Part shown: positions 27,667-35,859 of the stretch, piece by piece
Layout: the number at the start of each line of letters is the position of its first letter
Position numbering within the stretch: the first letter of the stretch is position 1
Assembly (NCBI RefSeq): GCF_029537735.1
Contig: NZ_JARPUQ010000001.1
Span: 14,510 to 78,509 of the forward strand
Direction: 5' to 3'
From: Robiginitalea aestuariiviva
Lineage (GTDB): Bacteria > Bacteroidota > Bacteroidia > Flavobacteriales > Flavobacteriaceae
DNA length: 64,000 nt
Position numbers and translations under genes: made by a program
Notes under the pieces: generated by a model
What the model saw: the letters and a program-made list of their open reading frames with translations, nothing else
The model's database searches: none
Told to the model about the DNA's origin: nothing

Positions 27667-28674
27667 TCAGCCAATATGGAACATTTGGTTGAGTTTGCGG
27701 ATCTGCTCCGGCCGGCCCAGCACAATGACCTTGCTCTTGGGTTCCAGGGGCAGGTCTGCCTCGGGGTTGATGATGTATTTGCCATCCGGGGCAATATACC
27801 CGATTATGGTACAGCCCGTCTTGCGCCTCAGGTCCAGGTCCCTTAAGGTGTTGCAGTCTACCTGGTCCCGGAAGTCCTCAATCTCCACTTCCTCCAGGTT
27901 GGTGGTGGTCCCGCCTTCCATGGAAAGCTTATCCATAAAGGTGATCAGGTCCGGCAACACCACCAGGGAAGCCATGTGGTCGCCCCCGATCTTGTCCGGC
28001 ATAATGACCTTGTCCGCCCCGGCCAGCTGCAGCTTCTTTACCGAAGAGATCTGGGAAGCCCGGCTGATGATAAACAGCTTCTTGTTCAGCTGGCGGGCCG
28101 TGAGCACCACAAAGAGGTTGGCCGCATCTTCCGGCAGGGTGGCAATCAGGTAATTTGCCCGGTCCACCCCGGCCTCGAGCAAAACCTCGTCCTCGTTGGC
28201 ATCCCCCTCCACAAACAGGTACTCCTCCTCGAACTTCTCGATCACCTCCCGGTTTTTTTCGATAATAACGAAGGGGCGGTTGTACATCTCCAGGCGTTGG
28301 GCGGCCTGGGAACCGTTGCGGCCAAAACCGCAGACAATAACGTGCTGGTCCAGTTGGTCGATGCGCTGTTTCACTTTCTTTTGCTTTAGGGTTTGGAGGG
28401 TGTTGCGGCTCAGGATGTATTCGGTAATCACGGAAATGGCGAAGGCGAAGATAAAGACGCTGCAGATAATCAGCACCACCGTAAAGAGGCGGGTTTCGGT
28501 GTCCAGGGGCCTGACCTCCTGGAAGCCCACCGTAGTTACCGTAATGATGGTCATGTACAGCGCTTCGCTCCAGGTGTAGTCCGCCAGGATCCGGTACCCC
28601 AGAACGCCCATGGAAAGCATGGCGAACATCAGGGTCAGGGCCAGGTAGAATTTAGAGCGGAAGAGCTTCAGCAT
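27667..28674 (-). CDS. Potassium channel protein with RCK (TrkA-N/TrkA-C) domains
   Basis: 335 residues. Two membrane helices flank a pore loop (YMTIITVTTVGFQEV). A Rossmann-type RCK domain follows (VIVCGFGRNGSQAAQRLE), with a C-terminal TrkA-C domain (about residues 245-330). The filter reads TVGFQ, where classic K+ channels have TVGYG. F for Y is common in bacterial relatives, but Q in place of the second Gly is unusual. It is in an apparent operon with PspC-like and rhodanese genes (3- and 12-nt gaps). Confidence 0.88.
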   Translation of the reverse strand: MLKLFRSKFYLALTLMFAMLSMGVLGYRILADYTWSEALYMTIITVTTVGFQEVRPLDTETRLFTVVLIICSVFIFAFAISVITEYILSRNTLQTLKQKKVKQRIDQLDQHVIVCGFGRNGSQAAQRLEMYNRPFVIIEKNREVIEKFEEEYLFVEGDANEDEVLLEAGVDRANYLIATLPEDAANLFVVLTARQLNKKLFIISRASQISSVKKLQLAGADKVIMPDKIGGDHMASLVVLPDLITFMDKLSMEGGTTTNLEEVEIEDFRDQVDCNTLRDLDLRRKTGCTIIGYIAPDGKYIINPEADLPLEPKSKVIVLGRPEQIRKLNQMFHIG

Positions 28675-28677
28675 GGG

Positions 28678-28941
28678 CTACAGGTCAAAGACGGAGGTGC
28701 GTTTGGTATAGATAAGATCCTTGATCTTCAGCCAGAAGGCCAGAAAAAGGTAGAGGGCGAAACCAAAGCCCAGGGTAACGAAGGTAAGGTAGATGAAGGA
28801 GGTGCGCACCACCCGGGTACGAATACCCAGGCGTTCTGCGATCCTGCGGCACACCTCAAAGCCGCGCTTCTGGAAATAATAGAGCAGCCGGTAAAAGACA
28901 TTTCCCTCCACTTCGTTCATATAGGGTGCTTTGGCATCCAT
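28678..28941 (-). CDS. PspC-domain-like small membrane protein
   Basis: 87 residues. A predicted cytoplasmic helix-rich region (GFEVCRRIAERLGIRTRVVRTSFIY) resembles the start of PspC domains, and one membrane segment follows (LTFVTLGFGFALYLFLAFWL). PspC proteins sense or stabilise the envelope, but a true link to phage-shock response is not shown. It lies directly upstream of the K+ channel gene. Confidence 0.7.
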   Translation of the reverse strand: MDAKAPYMNEVEGNVFYRLLYYFQKRGFEVCRRIAERLGIRTRVVRTSFIYLTFVTLGFGFALYLFLAFWLKIKDLIYTKRTSVFDL

Positions 28942-28953
28942 TCCCGTTCCGGA

Positions 28954-29265
28954 TCAGGTAATGACATCCCCTTCCCATTCCATCATGCCACCCATCAGGT
29001 TGTAGGTGCGGCCAAAGCCACGGCTTTGCATGAGGGCACAGGCCTGCCCGCTCCGGTTTCCGGAACGGCAGTATACGTAATAGCTCTTGGCTTTATCCAG
29101 CTTATCGATTTCCTCCAGGAATCCGGCTCCCTGGTAAAAATCGAGGTGGATGGCACCGGGGATAATCCCCTCCTCCACTTCCTGGTCGGTGCGGACATCC
29201 AGGATCACCGCTTCGGGATCTGCCTGGGCCTTGGCTGCCCATTGCTCTTGAGTCAAATCTGACAT
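28954..29265 (-). CDS. Single-domain rhodanese-like protein
   Basis: 103 residues from the ATG at 29265. The rhodanese fold is marked by VILDVRTDQEVEEGIIPGA and the active-site loop CRSGNRSGQA, with the catalytic Cys present, then NLMGGMMEW. It is likely a cytoplasmic sulfurtransferase handling persulfide sulfur; the acceptor is unknown. It is first in the rhodanese-PspC-K+ channel cluster. Confidence 0.9.
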   Translation of the reverse strand: MSDLTQEQWAAKAQADPEAVILDVRTDQEVEEGIIPGAIHLDFYQGAGFLEEIDKLDKAKSYYVYCRSGNRSGQACALMQSRGFGRTYNLMGGMMEWEGDVIT

Positions 29266-29409
29266 ATAGGATACGTTTTTTACCCCGTAAAGGTACAATT
29301 TATAGCGGAACCCTTATGCAGAAAGAAGTACGGCAGGCCCTGCACAACCCAGTCCGGCGGCGCGGGTAAATGCCTTAAGGTTTTTAACAAAAGTTTAGTG
29401 CAGCAGGCC

Positions 29410-29440
29410 TTGCGGGAACCAGAACACCATCTTACATTTG
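29410..29440 (+). promoter_or_regulatory. Promoter of the MarR-nitroreductase-YceI operon
   Basis: TTG at 29410-29412 and TACATTTG at 29433-29440 are separated by 20 bp, a good -33/-7 pair. The predicted start site is about 17 nt before the MarR ATG. Confidence 0.7.
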
Positions 29441-29452
29441 TCATCACAACAT

Positions 29453-29464
29453 TTGTATATACAA
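29453..29464. promoter_or_regulatory. Palindromic candidate MarR operator
   Basis: TTGTATATACAA is a perfect 12-bp palindrome between the predicted start site and the MarR start codon, ending on the A of the ATG. A direct repeat ACATTTGT (29434-29441, 29449-29456) overlaps it. The position fits autorepression. Confidence 0.55.
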
Positions 29465-29910
29465 TGAATGTGGAGGCCCTTTTAAAAACCGAACGCCCCA
29501 TGCCGCTGGAGCAGCGGTCCATCATACACCTGATCCTGGTGCACAACCATATATATGACGCCCTGACCCAGGTGCTGAAGGCGTATGAGGTTTCCATCCC
29601 CCAATTCAATGTGCTGCGCATTTTGCGGGGCCAGAAAGGAGCCCCGGCCAACCTGGGCACCATTAACGAACGTATGATTAATAAGATGAGTAACACCACC
29701 CGTCTGGTAGACAAACTCATCGTCAAAGGCCTGGTGCGCCGCAATATCTGCCCCAACAATCGCAGGAAAGTGGAAATCTTCCTGACCGATGCCGGGGAAG
29801 AGGCCCTCCGCGAAATGGATGTGGCCGTAGCGACCCGCGAGCAGGAATTGCTGGCCGGGCTGTCCGAACAGGACCTCAAGACTTTAAACAACCTGCTTGA
29901 CCAAATCTAA
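29464..29910 (+). CDS. MarR family transcriptional regulator
   Basis: 148 residues from the ATG at 29464. A winged-helix domain shows LTQVLKAYEVSIPQFNVLRIL, the recognition segment NERMINKMSNTTRLVDKLIVKGLV, and the wing RRNICPNNRRKVEIFLTDAG. In Flavobacteriia such regulators precede nitroreductase and YceI genes, as here (13- and 40-nt gaps), and probably repress them until a redox or phenolic signal. The palindrome at its start codon is the likely binding site. Confidence 0.93.
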   Translation: MNVEALLKTERPMPLEQRSIIHLILVHNHIYDALTQVLKAYEVSIPQFNVLRILRGQKGAPANLGTINERMINKMSNTTRLVDKLIVKGLVRRNICPNNRRKVEIFLTDAGEEALREMDVAVATREQELLAGLSEQDLKTLNNLLDQI

Positions 29911-29923
29911 TCCCTAAAATCCT

Positions 29924-30580
29924 ATGTCGACCCAAGTAGAAAATCTTCAGATCCCTTCCCTTGAAGCCCTGCAATGGCGGTATGCCACCAAGCGCTTTGA
30001 CGCGGATCGTAAAATCGATGCCGAAACCCTGACCCAACTGCTGGCGGCCATTCGCCTGGCCCCTTCCTCCTACGGGCTGCAACCCTACCGCGTACTGGTG
30101 GTGGAATCTCCGGAAATCCGGGAAAAACTGCGGGCAGCCAGCTGGAACCAACCCCAGCTTACCGAAGCCTCACATGTGCTGGTCTTTGCCCACCGGACCG
30201 CGTTTGGGGACGAACTTATCGATTCTTACCTGCGGCGTGTAGCCCATGTACGTGACACCGATATGGACAACCTGAAAGGCTATGGCGACTTCATGAAATC
30301 GAAGCTGCTGGACCTTCCGGATGCTGCAAAAAATGAATGGACGGCGCGCCAGGCCTACATTGCCCTGGGCAACCTGATGTACGCCGCGGCCGAGGCCCGG
30401 GTAGATACCTGCCCCATGGAAGGGTTTGAGCTGGAAACCGTAAACGAAATCCTGGACCTGCCGGCCCAGGGGTACAGCGCTGCCGTAATAGCTACCATTG
30501 GCTACCGCAGCGAGGAAGACGTGACCCAGCACTACCAGAAAGTACGCCGCACCGAAGAAGAACTTTTTGAATACCTCTGA
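29924..30580 (+). CDS. NAD(P)H-dependent nitroreductase-family oxidoreductase
   Basis: 218 residues. Flavin nitroreductase (NfsB-like) features are RYATKRFDADRKI at the start, RLAPSSYGLQPYRVLVVE (FMN binding), and MYAAAEARVDTCPMEGFE followed by AVIATIGYRSEED. It reduces nitroaromatics, quinones or similar electrophiles with FMN. It is the middle gene of the MarR operon, so it is likely the main target of that regulator. Confidence 0.92.
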   Translation: MSTQVENLQIPSLEALQWRYATKRFDADRKIDAETLTQLLAAIRLAPSSYGLQPYRVLVVESPEIREKLRAASWNQPQLTEASHVLVFAHRTAFGDELIDSYLRRVAHVRDTDMDNLKGYGDFMKSKLLDLPDAAKNEWTARQAYIALGNLMYAAAEARVDTCPMEGFELETVNEILDLPAQGYSAAVIATIGYRSEEDVTQHYQKVRRTEEELFEYL

Positions 30581-30620
30581 TTACGCATATTACTCTAACG
30601 CTTTAAACAAAAACAACAAC

Positions 30621-31208
30621 ATGAAAAAGCAAATCATTACCCTGGCCCTGGCCCTGATGGCAGGAGGCGCCGCCCTGGCCACAGAACCGGCCGTTGAGAA
30701 AAAGGAAGTGAACACCGAAAAGAGCACCGTAACCTGGAAGGCCTACAAGGTGACTGGTTCCCACACCGGGACCGTAGCCCTGAAATCCGGATCCCTGATG
30801 TTCGAGGACGGACAATTGAGCGGAGGCGAGTTTGCCGTAGACATGACCTCCCTGACCGCTACCGACCTGGAAGGCGAATGGCGCGACAAGCTGGTAGGCC
30901 ACCTGAAGTCCGACGATTTCTTCTCCACGGCCAGCCACCCGGAATCCACCCTGGTATTCACCAGCATCAAGGCCAACGGGAAGAACTCCTACGAAGTAAC
31001 CGGCGACCTCACCATCAAGGGGATCACCAAGCCTGTGACCTTTGACCTGTCCGTATACGGCAGCAAGGCAACCGCCACCATGAAGATCGACCGGGCCGAG
31101 TACGACGTACGCTATGGCTCAGGCAGCTTCTTTGACGACCTGGGAGACAAAACCATCTACGATGAGTTTGACCTGGTAGTAGACCTGGAATGGGATACCG
31201 CCAGCTAA
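30621..31208 (+). CDS. Secreted YceI-family protein
   Basis: 195 residues from the ATG at 30621, with a signal peptide (KKQIITLALALMAGGAALA, cleavage near ALA-TEP). The YceI/lipocalin-like barrel shows STVTWKAYKVTGSHTGTVAL, GEFAVDMTSLTATDLEG, LKSDDFFSTASHPESTLVF and TIKGITKPVTFDLSV. These periplasmic proteins bind isoprenoid-like lipids such as quinone precursors, which fits the co-transcribed flavin reductase. A terminator follows directly. Confidence 0.93.
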   Translation: MKKQIITLALALMAGGAALATEPAVEKKEVNTEKSTVTWKAYKVTGSHTGTVALKSGSLMFEDGQLSGGEFAVDMTSLTATDLEGEWRDKLVGHLKSDDFFSTASHPESTLVFTSIKANGKNSYEVTGDLTIKGITKPVTFDLSVYGSKATATMKIDRAEYDVRYGSGSFFDDLGDKTIYDEFDLVVDLEWDTAS

Positions 31209-31223
31209 ACGGTACCACGGAAA

Positions 31224-31254
31224 GACCGGTCCTTGATGGGCCGGTTTTTTTTTT
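31224..31254 (+). terminator. Intrinsic terminator after the YceI gene
   Basis: ACCGG-T-CC, a 5-nt loop and GG-G-CCGGT form a stem followed by ten Ts ending at 31254. Confidence 0.88.
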
Positions 31255-31266
31255 GGCCTGAAATGA

Positions 31267-31297
31267 TTGGGAAAAATAAGATTTCGTTCTATCTTTG
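31267..31297 (+). promoter_or_regulatory. trp operon promoter
   Basis: TTG at 31267-31269 and TATCTTTG at 31290-31297 are 20 bp apart, matching the Bacteroidota promoter. The predicted start is only 0-5 nt before the leader peptide ATG at 31305. Confidence 0.75.
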
Positions 31298-31304
31298 AAA
31301 TCTC

Positions 31305-31361
31305 ATGAAACCGAATTTCCATACAATCTGGTGGTGGCTGCAACTTCACGAAACCCCGTGA
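31305..31361 (+). CDS. trpL: trp operon leader peptide with three consecutive Trp codons
   Basis: An 18-codon reading frame, MKPNFHTIWWWLQLHETP, whose codons 9-11 (31329-31337) are TGG TGG TGG. It lies between a good promoter and an intrinsic terminator, 84 nt before trpE. Ribosome stalling at the Trp codons when charged tRNA-Trp is scarce would control formation of the terminator. If transcription starts where predicted, the mRNA is nearly leaderless. Confidence 0.85.
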   Translation: MKPNFHTIWWWLQLHETP

Positions 31362-31420
31362 CCTGAGCCCCTATGGTTGTATTTCGAATAAAGGCTTGTC
31401 TGTCACGACAGGCCTTTTTT
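31360..31420 (+). promoter_or_regulatory. trp attenuator (antiterminator and terminator)
   Basis: AGGCTTGTC (31392-31400), a 6-nt loop and GACAGGCCT (31407-31415) form the terminator, followed by Ts to 31420. A competing pairing uses GAC...AGCC at 31360-31369, which overlaps the leader stop codon, with GGCT.GTC at 31393-31400. A ribosome at the stop codon would cover this region and allow termination, while one stalled at the Trp codons would leave it free. A further 8-bp pairing (31321-31328 with 31375-31382) joins the codons before the Trp run to the spacer. Confidence 0.8.
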
Positions 31421-31445
31421 CGTGGAAAACATTAAGCCAAAATAC

Positions 31446-32843
31446 ATGTCTTACCCTCTGAAGACGTTTTACAAGAAGATCCTGGCAGATACCATTACGC
31501 CGGTGAGCGTATACCTGAAAATCAGGGACCGCTTTCCCGGCAGCATCCTGCTGGAGAGTAGCGACTACCACGCCAACGATAACTCCTTTTCCTATATCTG
31601 CTGCAATCCCATTGCCAGCTTCCGGGTGCAGGACAATACCCTGTATCGCCAGTACCCGGATGGTAAAAAGGAGCAACAGGCCATAGGCCCGGACACGGAT
31701 GTCGCCCTGGAAATCCATGCCTTTGCCCGGCAGTTCAAGGTTGCGGATAACGATTTCAAGTTCATCCACAGTGGGTTATTTGGCTATATGGCTTACGATG
31801 CGGTCCGGTATTTCGAAGATGTGGAGATCGGGCGCAAGCCGGATTCTGCAGACATCCCCGACATCTATTACGCCGTATACCAGAACATCATTGCCATAAA
31901 CCACTTTAAGAACGAGGCTTACCTCTTTGCCCACAGTTATGAGGGGGACAACAACCTCTCCCAGCTGGAGCAGCTGCTGAGCGTACAGACCTTTGCCTCC
32001 TACCGCTTTACCCGGGAAGGGGATCGGGCCTCCAACCTGGAGGATACAGAATTCCTGGAGCAGGTGGAACTGGCCAAAAAACACTGCGCCCGGGGCGATG
32101 TATTCCAGCTGGTCCTCTCCCGCAGGTTTGCCCAGGGATTTAAAGGAGATGAATTCAACGTATACCGGGCCCTGAGGTCCATTAACCCCTCCCCCTACCT
32201 CTTCTACTTCGACTACGGGGATTTCAAGATCTTCGGCAGCTCTCCCGAAGCCCAGCTGGTGGTCAAGGACGGTAAGGCCGAAATCCACCCCATTGCAGGC
32301 ACCTTCAGGCGCACCGGGAACGACGAGGAAGACGCCCAGCTGGCCAAGGCCCTGGCTGCGGACGAAAAAGAAAATGCGGAACACGTGATGCTGGTAGACC
32401 TGGCCCGCAACGACCTGAGCCGCAACGGGAATACGGTGCAGGTGGAAACCTACCGGGAGGTGCAGTATTTCTCGCATGTGATTCACCTGGTTTCCAAGGT
32501 TACCGGCCTGAAGAAAAAGGACATCCCTACCATGAAGGTGGTGGCGGACACCTTCCCTGCCGGCACCCTGAGCGGGGCACCCAAACACATGGCCATGCAG
32601 CTCATTGAGCGCTACGAGAAAACCAGCCGGTCATACTACGGGGGAGCCATCGGGTTTATGGCCTTCGATGGGGATTTTAACCACGCCATTATGATCCGGA
32701 CCTTCCTGAGCCGGAACCACAACCTCTACTACCAGGCAGGGGCAGGCCTGGTGGCCGCCTCCGACCCCGAGGCCGAACTGCAGGAAACCTACAACAAGCT
32801 CGGGGCGCTGAACCAGGCCCTGGAAATCGCTGAAACGCTGTAG
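31446..32843 (+). CDS. trpE: Anthranilate synthase component I
   Basis: 465 residues from the ATG at 31446. It converts chorismate plus ammonia to anthranilate. The N-terminal LLESSDY segment is the tryptophan feedback site of the family. The chorismate-binding core has INPSPYLFYFDYGDFKIFGSSPE, PIAGTFRRTG, DLARNDLSRN, PAGTLSGAPK and a C-terminal GAGLVAASDPEAELQET. The gene opens the trpEGDCFBA operon and ends 1 nt before trpG. Confidence 0.97.
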   Translation: MSYPLKTFYKKILADTITPVSVYLKIRDRFPGSILLESSDYHANDNSFSYICCNPIASFRVQDNTLYRQYPDGKKEQQAIGPDTDVALEIHAFARQFKVADNDFKFIHSGLFGYMAYDAVRYFEDVEIGRKPDSADIPDIYYAVYQNIIAINHFKNEAYLFAHSYEGDNNLSQLEQLLSVQTFASYRFTREGDRASNLEDTEFLEQVELAKKHCARGDVFQLVLSRRFAQGFKGDEFNVYRALRSINPSPYLFYFDYGDFKIFGSSPEAQLVVKDGKAEIHPIAGTFRRTGNDEEDAQLAKALAADEKENAEHVMLVDLARNDLSRNGNTVQVETYREVQYFSHVIHLVSKVTGLKKKDIPTMKVVADTFPAGTLSGAPKHMAMQLIERYEKTSRSYYGGAIGFMAFDGDFNHAIMIRTFLSRNHNLYYQAGAGLVAASDPEAELQETYNKLGALNQALEIAETL

Positions 32844-32844
32844 T

Positions 32845-33414
32845 ATGAAAGAGGTACTGGTAATTGACAACTACGATAGTTTTACCTACAACCTGGTCCA
32901 TTACCTGGAGGAACTGGGGTGCCGGGTAACGGTGCGTCGGAACGACAAGCTGAGCCTGGAAGAACCTGAAGCCTTTGCGCATATCGTGCTTTCCCCCGGG
33001 CCCGGCATCCCGGAGGAAGCCGGTTTGCTGAAGGCGATCATTGAAAAATACGCCCCCACCAAACGGATCTTTGGCGTTTGCCTGGGGCAACAAGCCATAG
33101 GGGAAGTCTTTGGCGGCAGGCTCATCAACCTGGACCAGGTGTACCACGGGGTGGCTACCGGCATCCGCGTAACCCGGGAAGATATCCTCTTTAGCGGGCT
33201 GCCACGGGAACTGCAGGTAGGCCGCTACCATTCCTGGGTGGTAGACCCGGACCTGCCCGAGGCCCTGGAGGCCACTTCGGTGGACGCTTCGGGCCAGGTC
33301 ATGTCCCTGAGGCACCGCACCTACGATGTACGGGCCGTACAATTCCACCCGGAATCCGTCCTTACCCCCGAAGGCAAACAAATGCTTGCGAACTGGCTAA
33401 ACGAAGACGCATGA
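32845..33414 (+). CDS. trpG: Anthranilate synthase component II (glutamine amidotransferase)
   Basis: 189 residues, a class I glutamine amidotransferase. It shows DNYDSFTYNLVHYL, LSPGPGIPEEAG, the nucleophile Cys in FGVCLGQQAIGE, and the His-Glu pair in VQFHPESVLT. It supplies ammonia to TrpE. It overlaps trpD by 4 nt (ATGA). It could also serve p-aminobenzoate synthesis as PabA, as is common for this family. Confidence 0.96.
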   Translation: MKEVLVIDNYDSFTYNLVHYLEELGCRVTVRRNDKLSLEEPEAFAHIVLSPGPGIPEEAGLLKAIIEKYAPTKRIFGVCLGQQAIGEVFGGRLINLDQVYHGVATGIRVTREDILFSGLPRELQVGRYHSWVVDPDLPEALEATSVDASGQVMSLRHRTYDVRAVQFHPESVLTPEGKQMLANWLNEDA

Positions 33415-34406
33415 AAGCAACTCTGAACAAACTAATTGAACACCAGCTCCTGACCCGGCTGGAGGCCCGGCAGGTCCTGGTCGATATTGCTTCCGGTACC
33501 TATAACACCAGCCAGGTGGCGGCCTTCCTGACCGTGTTTATGATGCGCAGCATCAGCACCGAAGAGCTGGAAGGCTTCCGGGACGCCCTGCTGGAGCTTT
33601 GCAAAGCCGTAGACCTGGGCGATTACGAGCCCATAGACCTGTGCGGCACGGGCGGGGACGGCAAAAACACCTTCAACATCTCCACCCTGGCCTCCTTTGT
33701 GACGGCCGGGGCCGGGGTGCCCGTGGCCAAGCACGGGAACTACGGGGTTTCCTCTAAATGCGGTAGCAGTAACGTGATGGAGTTCCTGGGCATCCGCTTC
33801 ACGGACGATTCCGATTTCCTGAGGCGGTGTATGGACCAGGCGGGGATATGCATCCTGCACGCCCCCCTCTTTCACCCGGCCATGAAACAGGTGGCGCCCA
33901 TCCGGCGGGAACTGGGCGTAAAGACCTTTTTCAACATGCTGGGGCCCATGGTAAACCCGGCCTTCCCGAAATACCAGATGGTAGGGGTCTTTAACCTGGA
34001 ACTGGCCCGGATGTACGGCTATCTCTACCAGAACACAGACAAGACCTACAGCATCCTTCACGCCCTGGACGGGTATGACGAAATCTCCCTGACCGGGCCG
34101 GCCAAGTGGATCGGATCGGCCGGCGAGGGCATCCTGCAACCGGAGGACTTCGGGTTACAGGCCCTGAGCCCAGCCGATATTGCCGGGGGGGACCAAATTG
34201 AAGATGCTGCCCGTATTTTTCTGGAAGTGCTCCAGGGCAAGGCCACCGATGCCCAAAACCAGGTGGTATGCGCCAATGCCGGGCTGGCCATTGCCACAGT
34301 ACAAGGCTGCAGCCCGCTGGAGGGCTACCAACGGGCCCAGGAATCCCTGGCTTCCGGTAAGGCCCTGCAAGCGTTCCGCACCCTTCAAAAACTGAGCGAA
34401 CCATGA
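33411..34406 (+). CDS. trpD: Anthranilate phosphoribosyltransferase
   Basis: 331 residues. It transfers phosphoribose from PRPP to anthranilate. Key motifs are LCGTGGDGKNTFNISTL (PRPP binding), VAKHGNYGVSSKCGSSNVME, and FNMLGPMVNPA. It is stand-alone, not fused to TrpG. It overlaps trpG at its start and trpC at its end by 4 nt each, so translation is coupled. Confidence 0.97.
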   Translation: MKATLNKLIEHQLLTRLEARQVLVDIASGTYNTSQVAAFLTVFMMRSISTEELEGFRDALLELCKAVDLGDYEPIDLCGTGGDGKNTFNISTLASFVTAGAGVPVAKHGNYGVSSKCGSSNVMEFLGIRFTDDSDFLRRCMDQAGICILHAPLFHPAMKQVAPIRRELGVKTFFNMLGPMVNPAFPKYQMVGVFNLELARMYGYLYQNTDKTYSILHALDGYDEISLTGPAKWIGSAGEGILQPEDFGLQALSPADIAGGDQIEDAARIFLEVLQGKATDAQNQVVCANAGLAIATVQGCSPLEGYQRAQESLASGKALQAFRTLQKLSEP

Positions 34407-35188
34407 ATATCCTACAGCAAATAGCAGCCGACAAAAGGCGGGAAATTACCCTGAAAAAAACCTGTGTGCCGGAAGCCCAGCTTCGCGGGAGCGCGCTTTT
34501 TTCCATGCCCACCCGCTCCTTGAAAGCCTCTCTTGAAGCCCGCCCCTTCGGGATCATTGCCGAACACAAAAGGCGGTCTCCTTCCCGGGAAGTCATTAAC
34601 CAGAGTGTCCCCCTGCCCGCCGTGGTGGGCGGGTACGACGCAGCCGGGGCCGGGGGTGTTTCCGTCCTGACCGATGGCACCTACTTTGGCGGCTCCCTGG
34701 AAGACCTGCTGCTGGCCCGGGCCACAACTGATTTGCCGCTGCTTCGCAAGGAATTTATCCTGGACCCCTACCAGCTGCTGGAGGCACGGGCCTACGGGGC
34801 TGATGCCATATTGCTGATCGCGGCCCTGCTTCCTGCGGAACGGGTTACCGCCCTGACCCACGAGGCCCATGAGCTGGGGCTGGAGGTGCTCCTGGAGGTA
34901 CATGACCAGGAAGAACTGGACGACAACCTGGAGTGCGGTGCAGACCTTTTCGGGGTGAACAACCGCAACCTGAAAACCTTCGAGGTGAGCCTGAAGACCA
35001 GCCGGCAACTGGCCCCCCATATCCCGGAAGGGGCCCTGAAGGTATCGGAGAGCGGGCTGGACAGGCCCGAAGAACTCCGGGAATTACACGCCCTGGGCTA
35101 CCGCGGCTTTTTGATGGGCGAACGTTTTATGAAGCACGAGGACCCGGGGCGCGCCCTGGAGTTATTCCTCCAAACCCTGACTCCGTGA
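34403..35188 (+). CDS. trpC: Indole-3-glycerol phosphate synthase
   Basis: 261 residues in a TIM barrel. It shows IIAEHKRRSPSREVIN (catalytic Lys), VSVLTDGTYFGGS, LRKEFILDPYQ, LEVHDQEELD, GVNNRNLKTFEV and SESGLDRPEEL. Converts CdRP to indole-3-glycerol phosphate. It overlaps trpD by 4 nt and trpF by 4 nt. Confidence 0.97.
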   Translation: MNILQQIAADKRREITLKKTCVPEAQLRGSALFSMPTRSLKASLEARPFGIIAEHKRRSPSREVINQSVPLPAVVGGYDAAGAGGVSVLTDGTYFGGSLEDLLLARATTDLPLLRKEFILDPYQLLEARAYGADAILLIAALLPAERVTALTHEAHELGLEVLLEVHDQEELDDNLECGADLFGVNNRNLKTFEVSLKTSRQLAPHIPEGALKVSESGLDRPEELRELHALGYRGFLMGERFMKHEDPGRALELFLQTLTP

Positions 35189-35859
35189 AACTGAAAGTCT
35201 GCGGCATGAAACACAACCCGGGTGCCATTGCCCGGTTGCACCCGGATTACCTGGGCTTTATTTTCTGGGAACCCAGCCCCCGCAACTTTGGCGGGCCGCC
35301 CCCGGAAGGCCTTTCCAAGGGCCCGGTGCCCGCCGGGGTTTTTGTGGATGCCACGGCCGATGCCATCCTGGAAAAATGCCGGGACTTTGGCCTGGGTATG
35401 GTGCAGTTACACGGGAAAGAAAGTGCAGCCTTTTGCGGCCACCTGAAAAACCGCCTGGAAGACCTGGGCCTGGATGTACTCCTGGTTAAGGCCTTCGCCG
35501 TGGGGCCGGGTTTTGATTTTGAAGCCCTACAGCCCTATCTGCAGGCCTGCGACGCTTTCCTCTTCGACAGCAGGGGCCCTATGCCCGGCGGGAATGGCAA
35601 GGCATTCGACTGGACCCTCCTGGCTGCCTACCCCTTTGACCTCCCGTATTTCCTGAGTGGGGGGATTGGTCCGGAGTCAGTGCCGGAACTGGAGGCCTTT
35701 TTCCAACAACCTGCCGCCCGCAGGTGCATGGCCATCGACATCAATAGCGGGTTTGAGACCCGGCCGGGCGAGAAAGACCCCGCCCGCATTAAAACCTTTA
35801 TGAACCAGGCCTTCTGGACTACCAAACGCGGCCTGAAAAGCACGGAAAAAAATGAGTAA
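35185..35859 (+). CDS. trpF: Phosphoribosylanthranilate isomerase
   Basis: 224 residues starting with GTG at 35185, where the stop of trpC and this start share GTGA. This matches the family N-terminus ([23 protein letters not shown]). A longer frame reaching back into trpC has no homology-like sequence. Catalytic Cys is in KVCGMK and the C-terminal phosphate-binding loop is [10 protein letters not shown]. The end overlaps trpB by 8 nt. Confidence 0.95.
   Translation: MKLKVCGMKHNPGAIARLHPDYLGFIFWEPSPRNFGGPPPEGLSKGPVPAGVFVDATADAILEKCRDFGLGMVQLHGKESAAFCGHLKNRLEDLGLDVLLVKAFAVGPGFDFEALQPYLQACDAFLFDSRGPMPGGNGKAFDWTLLAAYPFDLPYFLSGGIGPESVPELEAFFQQPAARRCMAIDINSGFETRPGEKDPARIKTFMNQAFWTTKRGLKSTEKNE

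Noticed and set aside
34933-35184. N-terminal extension of trpF into trpC
   Set aside because: The extension has no TrpF-like sequence, and a GTG start overlapping the trpC stop gives the expected length.
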